From the NCBI RefSeq assembly GCF_900107935.1, contig NZ_FNVG01000005.1:186001-250000 (forward strand): 64,000 nucleotides of DNA, written 5' to 3'. Source of the stretch: Vibrio hangzhouensis. GTDB lineage: Bacteria > Pseudomonadota > Gammaproteobacteria > Enterobacterales > Vibrionaceae. Below are positions 27,309-35,215 of the stretch, in pieces. A model generated the notes under the pieces. It had not been told where the DNA came from, ran no database searches, and saw nothing but the letters and a program-made list of their open reading frames with translations. Made by a program: the position numbers and the translations under genes. Each line of letters opens with the position of its first letter. Position 1 is the stretch's first letter.

Positions 27309-27659
27309 ATGACCAGCAAAGTGTATGTTTTAGCGCAATTTAAACCTAAGCAAGGCAAAGAAGCCGAGTTGTTTGAGATTCTTAAAGCCCTCGAACCAGA
27401 CAGTTATCGTGAGGAGGGCTGTCTTCAATATGTACTCACCCGACAGATTGATCACCCAAGTGCGGGTCGTAACGATTATCCTATTGTGTTTAATGAGATC
27501 TGGAGAGATGCGTCCGCTTGGACGGCACATGGTCGAAGAAAGCAGATATTAGAATTTTTCCAATCGCAGGTTGAGGCAGACTCTGGTCTGGTCGAAGACG
27601 CATTGGTGACGGCATACAGTGATGAAGGTTATTACTACGATAAGCCAATTTTCGACTGA
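27309..27659 (+). CDS. Antibiotic-biosynthesis-monooxygenase (ABM) domain protein
   Basis: 116 residues, a single ferredoxin-like ABM fold: KVYVLAQFKPKQGKEAELFEIL, EEGCLQYVLTRQ, FNEIWRDASAW, then a helix ending in FFQSQV. Such proteins are dimeric quinol or small-aromatic oxygenases, often needing no cofactor, or heme-degrading in other subgroups; the substrate cannot be read. AAGAAGGAATCC ahead of the ATG is a strong ribosome site. Single gene. Confidence 0.85.
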   Translation: MTSKVYVLAQFKPKQGKEAELFEILKALEPDSYREEGCLQYVLTRQIDHPSAGRNDYPIVFNEIWRDASAWTAHGRRKQILEFFQSQVEADSGLVEDALVTAYSDEGYYYDKPIFD

Positions 27660-27734
27660 TGGTCCAACCATAGCCTTAACCGTAACCATGACTGGGTATG
27701 AGTTATACCTGGTTCATTCAGTGATCAATCTGCT

Positions 27735-28613
27735 CTAAACGGTTTTGACCGCAATCTCGGGTGGGTTGATACCATGATTTTTGAACTCACTCATCACACG
27801 CAAGGTAATGTCAGTTTCAAATAACTTCTCATAAGCAGTATCGACCACGTATGCTTTACAAGTCAGTTGAATGGCTAGATAGTTGTCTGTAATCGTCTGT
27901 TTCACTAAAACGGTTACGGGTTTTGGCAAGTGAATGTAGCGACTCGAAGAAGCGGCTTCCTGGATCAGGTTTCTGGCAAGAACAATATCTTCGTTCATTC
28001 CTACATAGAACGGAATGACCACTTGCATATCCAAGGCGCCATAATTGCCGCTGACCGTCACTTCGTTTAGGAACTTATTGTTTGGAATTGTAATGATGTC
28101 GTCATTCAATGTTCTCATTCGTACCGAGCGCAGTCCAATTGTGAGGATATCACCATAATTCCCCTCAAATGTGACGCGGTCACCGACTTGAAATGGTCGG
28201 TCGATCATAACGGTTAACCCTGCGATAAACGAGGCCGCAAGATCTTTCATAGCAAAGCCGACCGAAACCGCCAGAGTTCCGCCGATAAGTGCAAGTATGT
28301 GATCATTGATTCTGAAACTCAGCATGAATACCACGATACCTGCGGTCATGTAGATGAAAAATTGCAGAAAAGACTGCAATTTCTGCAGCAGCATTCGGTA
28401 TTGTACGAATTGACCGCCAATACTTTCCACCATCGAATTCATGAACTTGATCAACAACCAAGTCCCCATGATGATAACGATACTGAGTAAGACACCTGAC
28501 CAACGTATCAGGGTGGCAAACTGCGTGATGCTATCGACGGTGGCATCCTTTTCGCTGGCAAAGACTAAAAAAGGTAAAGCTATCGATACAACCAGGGTGA
28601 TCAACCGTTTCAT
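27735..28613 (-). CDS. MscS-family mechanosensitive channel
   Basis: 292 residues. A possible signal segment (residues 1-19), two transmembrane helices, then the pore-lining third helix with the small-residue pattern (LALIGGTLAVSVGFAMKDLAASFIAG) and the beta domain beginning PFQVGDRVTFEGNYGDI, with the family block MRTLNDDIITIPNNKFL. This is the MscS core with a short C-terminal domain. It should open under membrane tension. A very good AGGAGGT site precedes it, and it starts 9 bp after the stop of the membrane NTPase-like gene, forming a two-gene unit. Confidence 0.92.
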   Translation of the reverse strand: MKRLITLVVSIALPFLVFASEKDATVDSITQFATLIRWSGVLLSIVIIMGTWLLIKFMNSMVESIGGQFVQYRMLLQKLQSFLQFFIYMTAGIVVFMLSFRINDHILALIGGTLAVSVGFAMKDLAASFIAGLTVMIDRPFQVGDRVTFEGNYGDILTIGLRSVRMRTLNDDIITIPNNKFLNEVTVSGNYGALDMQVVIPFYVGMNEDIVLARNLIQEAASSSRYIHLPKPVTVLVKQTITDNYLAIQLTCKAYVVDTAYEKLFETDITLRVMSEFKNHGINPPEIAVKTV

Positions 28614-28622
28614 CTTTACCTC

Positions 28623-30974
28623 CTATTTAACCAGTAAATGTTGTCGATCCAACACATTGGTTATGTGTCTGAACCAGTGATCTGAGATGCGTGCTTTGTC
28701 TTCTTTCCACTCTATATAGCCCCGACTCTGGAAGTATCTCAGTGTGCCGATGACTTCTGAGATGGTAAGTTGGGTACAGTCCGAAACATCCTCAGGGGAG
28801 GCCGCTTCCAATTGCACTATGGAGCGAAGTATCGCCAGCATGGGTTTAGGCATTTTGTCCAGTTCTTCAGATTCAGGTGCATGAAATAACCTGACAACGA
28901 CATTTTTAGTCGATTTGTCTTTACGAAGCGAGAAACGGAAGAAGCGCAATGCCACAGTCGGATTTCCATCAGAGTAATGCCACAAAATCCGATAAAACCC
29001 CTGACGAGCCCGGTCTTCTTCGGACTCGCTGTCATTGTCCCACTGTTTAGGCACAACCAAGCCTTCGAAATTGACTGGCAAGCTTTGCTCCTGATTAATT
29101 CGACTGTCTAGAAGTTGCGAAATCTGTAGCTCTGACCATTTGGGTAAGAACGCAACCCAATCGAACAGCAATCTCTCACCACGGGCACGATCCACAAAGC
29201 GCCAGCTTGCCTTTTCAATGGAAAACACCGCACGATGGCTTTTTTTAGAGCGCCTCAGAAGGTTGGTAAAACGTATCAGATCATTCAGACCACCCACTTT
29301 GGGTTTCACGAGTCGCTGACAATTATCAATCGCTATCAGGTAGTGGATTTCACTTTTACGTAAGTGGTTGAGAATTTTCACTTCACTGGTCTCTTCATCC
29401 AACCCGAGACTCACCGCTAAGTGTACGAGTAGCTGGTTGTATCCTGAAATGGGACAGTTAACGTACACAGGTTCAGCATTCTTCACTTTGTGGAGTATTT
29501 GTTTGAGTAATCGGGTTGAACCAATTCCACGTTCTCCTGACACCACGCAGATTGCCGGACTGTTGGTTAACAGGTATTTCGATAGCTGCTGTATCTCGTC
29601 TTTTGCGTAGGTGACAAGGGGACTAAAATCATCACCTGGTAGTACATAGTTGAAGGCGTCATCACCTTTGATTCGTACCAGGTTGTGGTCTGTGCTGCTC
29701 CCTGTTTGTTTTGCTACTTCAATCTTGAACAAATAGGTAAGGGCTTGATTGAAAACTGTATATTGTGACAGTAGCCCAATCAGCTTGTTCTTAAGATGAT
29801 GAAATGCCAGCCATAAAGTAACAACAGAGGTGGCGATAATCCCCAGGATAAATACATCTTTCTTGGATGTAGACCAAACAACGTATATGGGTTTTTCCGC
29901 CACTTTATCCAACGATTCAAATACCGTCTTTTTCCACATGATGATGACGCTGAGGGTAATAAGAGCGAACCAAAGGGTAAAAAAGCTAGAGATCCAATAA
30001 TAGATGGTTCCTTTCCCCAGAGTTTGAGAGGCGATTTGCAACACCAGTCCGGCAACAATGAAACTCCAGACATAGCGTCGCACGGTAGAAAGTCGTAGAG
30101 CCGCCACCGTCTTACTCGTTGCCAGACTGTTTCGATGAACAAACTCGAGAATAAACGAAATCGCGATGGCCCCGCCCAAAACCCACCAGGTGAGTAATTC
30201 TAAGTAAACAAGTTGCGACAAGGCTTCAATGGTGCTGATGATTTGCAGTGATACCGTGATAGCGATAAGCCATGCGATTGACTTACTGGCGCGCCCTAAA
30301 TACCAAATGGCGCGCACCCACAATGGTGGCTTAGACGTTGATGCGGTGACGTGTGTCTTAAATTGTTCGAATAAGCGCTTTTCGTTAGCCAACCACCACA
30401 TCAGCAAGCTATAGATGATGAAGACCTTGATTCCAGCCCATATCACGGGAATAGGAGAGATGAAAATCTCTTTCACCAGAGTTTTAAAACTTCGGAGATG
30501 AAAATAAACAAAATATTCTGCGTTAAGCTTAGTAATTGATAGTTCCTGCCGGAACTGGGTTACACCATCAGGACCAAATCCAGTCAACTGTTCAAAGGTT
30601 TTGTCTGTCGCAAGTTCTAGCAGCGCCTGCTTACTGTGACTGAGGCTATTTAATGTGAGATATTGAGTTTGAACGTCAAACCAGTTTTGATCATTACTCT
30701 CATCGCGGTACACCGACAGTGCCTCGTTAAAAGAGACAATCTCCCGGTCTTGTTGGTCGAGCGTGTAGGACAACAATCGACGGATTTTATTAGTCTCGCT
30801 GGAGGTCAAAAAAAGCTTAGCGGGCAACGTATCAATTTCTTTTTCAAGAGACTGGGCGTTATCAGAAGCTACAGGAAGATCATCGTCCTGATAGTCCCAG
30901 CGAGCAGAAGCGGGGAAGCACAATAACAGAGAGAGCACCGCGAACCATATTGTATTTTTATCCATTGTCGTCAC
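28623..30974 (-). CDS. Multi-span membrane protein with degenerate P-loop NTPase domain
   Basis: 783 residues, GTG start at 30974 with AGGA ahead (an ATG at 30965 is the alternative). Signal-like N-terminus, a periplasmic helical region of about 140 residues, about seven membrane segments between 165 and 400, then a cytoplasmic AAA/STAND-like NTPase domain. The P-loop near residue 480 reads GERGIGSTR, so the canonical Lys is replaced by Ser; the Walker B-like strand LIAIDN lies near 550. The C-terminus looks like a winged helix (SPEDVSDCTQLTISEVIGTL). It is cotranscribed with the MscS channel, suggesting that it gates, assembles or senses with the channel. I do not recognise a named family. 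Confidence 0.8.
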   Translation of the reverse strand: MTTMDKNTIWFAVLSLLLCFPASARWDYQDDDLPVASDNAQSLEKEIDTLPAKLFLTSSETNKIRRLLSYTLDQQDREIVSFNEALSVYRDESNDQNWFDVQTQYLTLNSLSHSKQALLELATDKTFEQLTGFGPDGVTQFRQELSITKLNAEYFVYFHLRSFKTLVKEIFISPIPVIWAGIKVFIIYSLLMWWLANEKRLFEQFKTHVTASTSKPPLWVRAIWYLGRASKSIAWLIAITVSLQIISTIEALSQLVYLELLTWWVLGGAIAISFILEFVHRNSLATSKTVAALRLSTVRRYVWSFIVAGLVLQIASQTLGKGTIYYWISSFFTLWFALITLSVIIMWKKTVFESLDKVAEKPIYVVWSTSKKDVFILGIIATSVVTLWLAFHHLKNKLIGLLSQYTVFNQALTYLFKIEVAKQTGSSTDHNLVRIKGDDAFNYVLPGDDFSPLVTYAKDEIQQLSKYLLTNSPAICVVSGERGIGSTRLLKQILHKVKNAEPVYVNCPISGYNQLLVHLAVSLGLDEETSEVKILNHLRKSEIHYLIAIDNCQRLVKPKVGGLNDLIRFTNLLRRSKKSHRAVFSIEKASWRFVDRARGERLLFDWVAFLPKWSELQISQLLDSRINQEQSLPVNFEGLVVPKQWDNDSESEEDRARQGFYRILWHYSDGNPTVALRFFRFSLRKDKSTKNVVVRLFHAPESEELDKMPKPMLAILRSIVQLEAASPEDVSDCTQLTISEVIGTLRYFQSRGYIEWKEDKARISDHWFRHITNVLDRQHLLVK

Positions 30975-31204
30975 TGAGTTCCTAACTGATTGTATCTACT
31001 GATTTTAGTGTAGACAGCGTCATCAGACTCTGCACGTATGATGCATTAAAAAACGATATACGGTTGACTCTCAGATCTCATGGCAGTGGTTGGACGAGGA
31101 CGCAAGGCAGGTTAGATAAGCACTGGTGCTGCAGTTGTCACTTGCATCTGGGCCCAAGAGCCTGTAGGGTTGCGCAGTTTTGTTAATTCTCAAAGGTAAC
31201 GCTC

Positions 31205-32797
31205 GTGCTATCAACCGCTAATATCACTCAACAGTTTGGTGCTAAACCTCTGTTTGAAAACATTTCTATCAAGTTCGGCGAAGGTAACCGCTATGGTCTT
31301 ATCGGTGCAAATGGCTGTGGTAAGTCTACTTTCATGAAGATCTTGAGTGGCGAGTTAGAGCCAACGAGCGGTAATGTATCTTACGATCCTAATGAGCGCG
31401 TGGCTAAGCTGAATCAGGATCAGTTTGCTTACGAACAGTACACTGTTGTCGATACGGTTATCATGGGTCACAAAGAGTTGTGGGCCATTAAGCAAGAGCG
31501 CGACCGCATCTATTCACTGCCAGAGATGAGCGAAGAAGACGGCATGAAGGTTGCCGATCTTGAAGTTCAATTTGCGGAATTAGATGGCTACATGGCAGAG
31601 GCAAAAGCCGGTGAGCTGCTATTGGCAGTAGGTATTCCGGAAGAACAGCACTTCGGTTTGATGAGCGAAGTGGCACCAGGTTGGAAACTTCGTGTGCTGT
31701 TGGCGCAGGTTCTGTTTGCTGACCCGCACATCATGCTACTAGACGAACCAACCAACAACCTGGACATGGATACTATTCGTTGGCTAGAAGAAACGTTAAA
31801 CCAACGTAACTGCACCATGATCATCATCTCGCACGACCGTCACTTCCTGAACTCAGTTTGTACTCACATGGCTGACCTGGATTACGGTGAGCTTCGCGTA
31901 TTCCCTGGTAACTATGATGAGTACATGGTAGCGGCTTCTCAAGCGCGTGAGCGTCTGTTGGCTGACAACGCGAAGAAGAAAGCACAGATCGCTGAGCTAA
32001 ATACCTTCGTTGCTCGATTCTCCGCGAATGCGTCAAAAGCGAAGCAGGCGACGTCACGTGCTAAGCAGATCGACAAGATCCAGCTTGAAGAGGTGAAACC
32101 TTCGAGCCGTCAAAACCCGTTTATCCGTTTTGACCAAGAGAAAGAACTATTCCGTAACGCCCTTAACGTTGAAAACCTCAGTCAGGGCTTCGAAGAAGAT
32201 TTGTTCTCTGGCTTTAACGCAATTTTTGAAGTCGGTGAGCGCGTTGCGATCATTGGTGAAAACGGCGTGGGTAAAACTACACTACTTAACACACTTGCTG
32301 GCGTACTTGAGCCACGTACGGGTGAGTACAAGTGGTCTGAAAATAGCAACATCGGTTACTACGCACAGGATCATGCTCACGACTTTGAAGAAGACATGAA
32401 CTTAATGGACTGGATGGGTCAATGGCGTCAGGAAGGTGACGACGAGCAAGTTATCCGCAGCTTCCTGGGTCGTATGCTATTTGGTCAAGACGACATCAAG
32501 AAGTCAGTTAAAGTACTGTCAGGTGGTGAGCAAGGTCGTATGCTTCTGGGCAAGATCATGATGCACAAACCAAACATGCTACTGATGGATGAACCAACCA
32601 ACCACATGGATATGGAATCTATCGAGTCATTGAACAACGCGCTTGAGCAGTACAAAGGTACTTTGTTCTTCGTATCTCATGACCGTGTGTTTGTAGACTC
32701 GCTAGCGACTCGTATTCTTGAGATCAAAGACGGCAAGATTAATGACTTCCGTGGCACTTATGCTGAGTTCTTGAGATCGAAAGGCATTGATAGCTAA
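31205..32797 (+). CDS. ybiT: ABC-F ATPase YbiT
   Basis: 530 residues, the length of E. coli YbiT. Two ABC domains: the first with Walker [10 protein letters not shown] and Walker [14 protein letters not shown] but a degenerate signature ([13 protein letters not shown]), the second with [18 protein letters not shown] and [15 protein letters not shown]. The linker between them is rich in Lys and Arg ([16 protein letters not shown]), typical of ABC-F proteins that bind the ribosomal E site and adjust translation. No membrane segments. Start is a GTG with AAAGG 8-9 bases ahead. It is flanked by a strong downstream terminator. Confidence 0.95.
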   Translation: MLSTANITQQFGAKPLFENISIKFGEGNRYGLIGANGCGKSTFMKILSGELEPTSGNVSYDPNERVAKLNQDQFAYEQYTVVDTVIMGHKELWAIKQERDRIYSLPEMSEEDGMKVADLEVQFAELDGYMAEAKAGELLLAVGIPEEQHFGLMSEVAPGWKLRVLLAQVLFADPHIMLLDEPTNNLDMDTIRWLEETLNQRNCTMIIISHDRHFLNSVCTHMADLDYGELRVFPGNYDEYMVAASQARERLLADNAKKKAQIAELNTFVARFSANASKAKQATSRAKQIDKIQLEEVKPSSRQNPFIRFDQEKELFRNALNVENLSQGFEEDLFSGFNAIFEVGERVAIIGENGVGKTTLLNTLAGVLEPRTGEYKWSENSNIGYYAQDHAHDFEEDMNLMDWMGQWRQEGDDEQVIRSFLGRMLFGQDDIKKSVKVLSGGEQGRMLLGKIMMHKPNMLLMDEPTNHMDMESIESLNNALEQYKGTLFFVSHDRVFVDSLATRILEIKDGKINDFRGTYAEFLRSKGIDS

Positions 32798-32815
32798 TAG
32801 CTAGATTGTTGAAAG

Positions 32816-32841
32816 GAGCCTCGCGAAAGCGGGGCTTTTTT
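32816..32841 (+). terminator. Terminator of ybiT
   Basis: Stem AGCCTCGC / GCGGGGCT with a GAAA tetraloop (one G-T pair), followed by T residues to 32841, 20 bp past the ybiT stop. Confidence 0.9.
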
Positions 32842-32905
32842 GTGGGTTGGATTTTATCCACAGAGTAGTTTGTATCGGTGAGCGAGACTAGTGGTAAAAT
32901 AGCAA

Positions 32906-32931
32906 TGAAAAGCCTCCACGTATTGGAGGCT
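32906..32931 (-). terminator. Terminator of fdhD
   Basis: On the minus strand, stem AGCCTCCA / TGGAGGCT with a five-base loop, then a short T tract (TTTCATT). It starts 28 bp past the fdhD stop; the weak tract lowers confidence. Confidence 0.7.
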
Positions 32932-32958
32932 ATCTCTACAGAGCGCGTTTCGAGGTAG

Positions 32959-33783
32959 CTAGCTATTTCCTTTTACGTCAAAATCGACTTTCTCTCCACC
33001 GGTGAACACCTGGAAACGTAATCCTTTCGCACGCGCGATAGTAGTAATGCCAAATTGCTTCGCCAAATCCAGTCCCATTTGGGTCACACCAGAGCGTGAT
33101 AGCAGAACAGGGATACCCATTTGTGCGACTTTAATGACCATTTCTGAGGTCAGTCTACCTGTGGTATAGAAAATTTTGTCTTCGCCGCTTTCCTGATTAA
33201 TCCACATTTCACCTGCTAGCGTGTCTACGGCATTGTGTCGGCCGACATCTTCCACAAACGACAACACTTCATCATCCCGACAGACAGCACACCCGTGCAC
33301 TGCACCCGCTTTTTTGTACGTGTCGTTATAGTGGGTAAGCGCTTCAAGCGTGGCATAGATCTGTGATTGTTTCAGAGGTGTCTGTGGTACTTGATAGCCT
33401 TCCAGTTGCTTCATCACGTTGCCATACATAGTGCCTTGACCACAGCCTGAAGTGACGGTTTTTTTCTTTAGTGCCTCTTCCAGAAAATCGGTATTTTCGT
33501 TGGTGATCACGGCTGCAGAGTGAGTCTCCCAGTCTATGATCAAAGACTCGATAGCGGCCGGATCGGCTACAAACCCCTGATTTTTCAAGTAGCCCAACAC
33601 GAGTGAGTCGGGTCTGGAACCCAATGTCATTAATGTGACTATCTCTTTCCAGTTCAACATAACAGTAAGAGGGCGCTCACAGGCTATTTGTTTGGTGAGC
33701 TTCTCACCGTATTCGTCATAGACGTCAACTTCGATGGTCTGCAGGGGATTTTCGCTTGTTCTAATAATGTTGGGTTTAACCAC
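32959..33783 (-). CDS. fdhD: Formate dehydrogenase sulfurtransferase FdhD
   Basis: 274 residues. FdhD passes sulfur from IscS to the Mo/W-bis-MGD of formate dehydrogenase, which is needed for activity. Family blocks seen: RPLTVMLNWKEI, TSGCGQGTMYGN with Cys114, EDVGRHNAVDTLAGE, and FYTTGRLTSEMVIKVAQMGIPVLLSRSG. E. coli FdhD carries a CxxC loop where this protein has a single Cys114; a separate CxxC (HGCAVC, Cys165 and Cys168) lies just before the EDVGRHN block. It is transcribed divergently from the formate dehydrogenase cluster. Confidence 0.95.
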   Translation of the reverse strand: MVKPNIIRTSENPLQTIEVDVYDEYGEKLTKQIACERPLTVMLNWKEIVTLMTLGSRPDSLVLGYLKNQGFVADPAAIESLIIDWETHSAAVITNENTDFLEEALKKKTVTSGCGQGTMYGNVMKQLEGYQVPQTPLKQSQIYATLEALTHYNDTYKKAGAVHGCAVCRDDEVLSFVEDVGRHNAVDTLAGEMWINQESGEDKIFYTTGRLTSEMVIKVAQMGIPVLLSRSGVTQMGLDLAKQFGITTIARAKGLRFQVFTGGEKVDFDVKGNS

Positions 33784-33918
33784 GCGTATATCCTTTTGGT
33801 CGGGCAGTAGTACTGGGCCATTGGCTTGATTATTGCTTAGTTTTCAACTAATGCTTAAACGATTATTACCAATAAAGTTTTTGCGCGCAAATAACTTACG
33901 CTAATTTAGGGATATGAA

Positions 33919-34410
33919 ATGCAGTCAGAAACTCCTGAATCCATTCCTAGTCAATCTTCTATTTCTGATGTTCAACGGGTTGAAAAGAATGAACATCAAT
34001 GGCCGATTCAAATCAACCTGGCTGTTGTTGAAAAGCAAGTCGGACGCTGGACGAGCACGCAGCGCGAACTTGAAGGCTTTCAATTACAAGTCACAGACAA
34101 CGGCAAACCTCATGCCATCTTAGAGCTGTATCGAGATGAAAGAACAGACTATCGATTTAATCTGAGCTCACAGAATCCGATGTTATTCGTAGTACTCGAT
34201 AATCATGATGAACTGAGCCTAAGACCAATAGTTGTGACGGCGTCACAAGCAGTGGCGGGTTCATTTATGGATGGGGATTACTTAGTGCTGTCTAAACCCA
34301 TTCCACTGCCCATTCAGGCTTGGATGGAAGCGTTTATTGGAAGACATGGTGAGCTTCTCGAAGTAAGACGCAAGAAGCGCAAAGGAGCGGGGCGTTCAAG
34401 TGGCAAATAA
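33919..34410 (+). CDS. DUF3305 protein of the formate dehydrogenase cluster
   Basis: 163 residues, soluble, no signal peptide. The core WPIQINLAVVEKQVGRW, then LELYRDERTDYRFNLSSQNPMLFVV, and the basic tail RRKKRKGAGRSSGK fit the DUF3305 family that accompanies formate dehydrogenase operons. Role unknown, presumably in maturation. It overlaps the following DUF3306 frame by 11 bp. Its nearest upstream promoter is in the fdhD divergent gap, so it may not be under the sigma-54 promoter at 35131. Confidence 0.82.
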   Translation: MQSETPESIPSQSSISDVQRVEKNEHQWPIQINLAVVEKQVGRWTSTQRELEGFQLQVTDNGKPHAILELYRDERTDYRFNLSSQNPMLFVVLDNHDELSLRPIVVTASQAVAGSFMDGDYLVLSKPIPLPIQAWMEAFIGRHGELLEVRRKKRKGAGRSSGK

Positions 34411-34960
34411 TTTTCTATCGCGCTGGTCGCAGCGTAAATTAGAGGAACAATCCGAGCAGCAGGCTAAGCCTGAAGAAGAGGCGGTTTTAGTAGATGAAGA
34501 ATCAGTAGATCTTCCCTTTGCTGATGAACAGAGTAGTGCGCATGGGAATATATCAGATAACCAGGATCAGAAACCAGAAACGGATATTGATAGCGAAGAT
34601 GGCGAACTATCGATATCTCAGCTACTCGCTAATACTGAGGTCGATAAAGCCGTCAAGAAAGCCGCGTTAAGAAAGCTGTTTATGCAGCCAGAGTTTAATG
34701 TTGTTGATGGGCTTAACGATTATGACCACGACTATTCTGCCGTCAAGCCGCTGGCTACTGACGTAGCAGAAACACTCAGAGGGTGGGTGAAAGACGTTGA
34801 AGAGAACCTTGAACAGCACGAAGAGCTTGAGGAGTCTGCCGTCGTAGCATCGCATGAAACAACGGTGCAAATTGATGAAGGTGAGCAGAACGACCTCGAA
34901 ACCATCGAATCCGACCAACCACAAAAAGATGACGACCCATCAAACGTACAACCCTCATAA
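34400..34960 (+). CDS. DUF3306 protein of the formate dehydrogenase cluster
   Basis: 186 residues from a GTG inside the DUF3305 stop region, with AAAGGAG at 34380-34386. The N-terminus FLSRWSQRKLEE and the central KKAALRKLFMQPEFNVVDGLNDYDHDYS are the DUF3306 hallmarks; the rest is highly acidic and probably disordered. Family members lie next to DUF3305 and the polyferredoxin in formate dehydrogenase clusters. No biochemical role is known to me. The 255-bp gap after it holds the palindromes and sigma-54 promoter of the main operon. Confidence 0.82.
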   Translation: MANNFLSRWSQRKLEEQSEQQAKPEEEAVLVDEESVDLPFADEQSSAHGNISDNQDQKPETDIDSEDGELSISQLLANTEVDKAVKKAALRKLFMQPEFNVVDGLNDYDHDYSAVKPLATDVAETLRGWVKDVEENLEQHEELEESAVVASHETTVQIDEGEQNDLETIESDQPQKDDDPSNVQPS

Positions 34961-34971
34961 AAGTCTGATAT

Positions 34972-34988
34972 GGAGACAAAATTTACCA
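34972..34988. promoter_or_regulatory. Palindromic activator-type site, fdh copy 1 (degenerate)
   Basis: GGAGACA-AAA-TTTACCA: left arm intact, right arm degraded, so a weak member of the same motif set as the tup promoter. It lies about 150 bp upstream of the fdh sigma-54 element. Confidence 0.5.
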
Positions 34989-34998
34989 CAAAGAAAGT

Positions 34999-35015
34999 AG
35001 GTACATTTTGTCTCA
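34999..35015. promoter_or_regulatory. Palindromic activator-type site, fdh copy 2
   Basis: AGGTACA-TTT-TGTCTCA. The right arm is perfect and the left arm GGTACA is identical to tup copy 3 at 22811. Spacing to the next site is 35 bp between starts. Confidence 0.62.
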
Positions 35016-35033
35016 ACTTCATTTCTCATTGAT

Positions 35034-35050
35034 TGAGACAAAATGTCTCA
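35034..35050. promoter_or_regulatory. Palindromic activator-type site, fdh copy 3 (perfect)
   Basis: TGAGACAAAATGTCTCA, arms TGAGACA / TGTCTCA fully complementary around AAA. It lies about 80 bp upstream of the sigma-54 -24 element, nearly the same offset as the best copy at tup. Probable binding site of the sigma-54 response regulator encoded at 22850-24304, by inference. Confidence 0.78.
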
Positions 35051-35130
35051 CGCGACAAATAGCCTCAAAATCCCCAAGGGATATCACCCTAATTGTCTAA
35101 TAAATAGAGCTTTTCTATCGTATTTATAGT

Positions 35131-35146
35131 TGGAACATTAATTGCA
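35131..35146 (+). promoter_or_regulatory. Sigma-54 promoter of the formate dehydrogenase operon
   Basis: TGGAAC-N5-TTGCA, with invariant GG and GC correctly spaced. Transcription would begin about 12 bp downstream, giving a leader of roughly 55-60 nt before the polyferredoxin start at 35216. The palindromic sites lie upstream at enhancer distance. Confidence 0.82.
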
Positions 35147-35215
35147 AACTAGTGCAAATGGTTCATATGAAACCAATTAATCGGAGCGTAAAGACTCCAA
35201 CACTGGAAACAAGCG

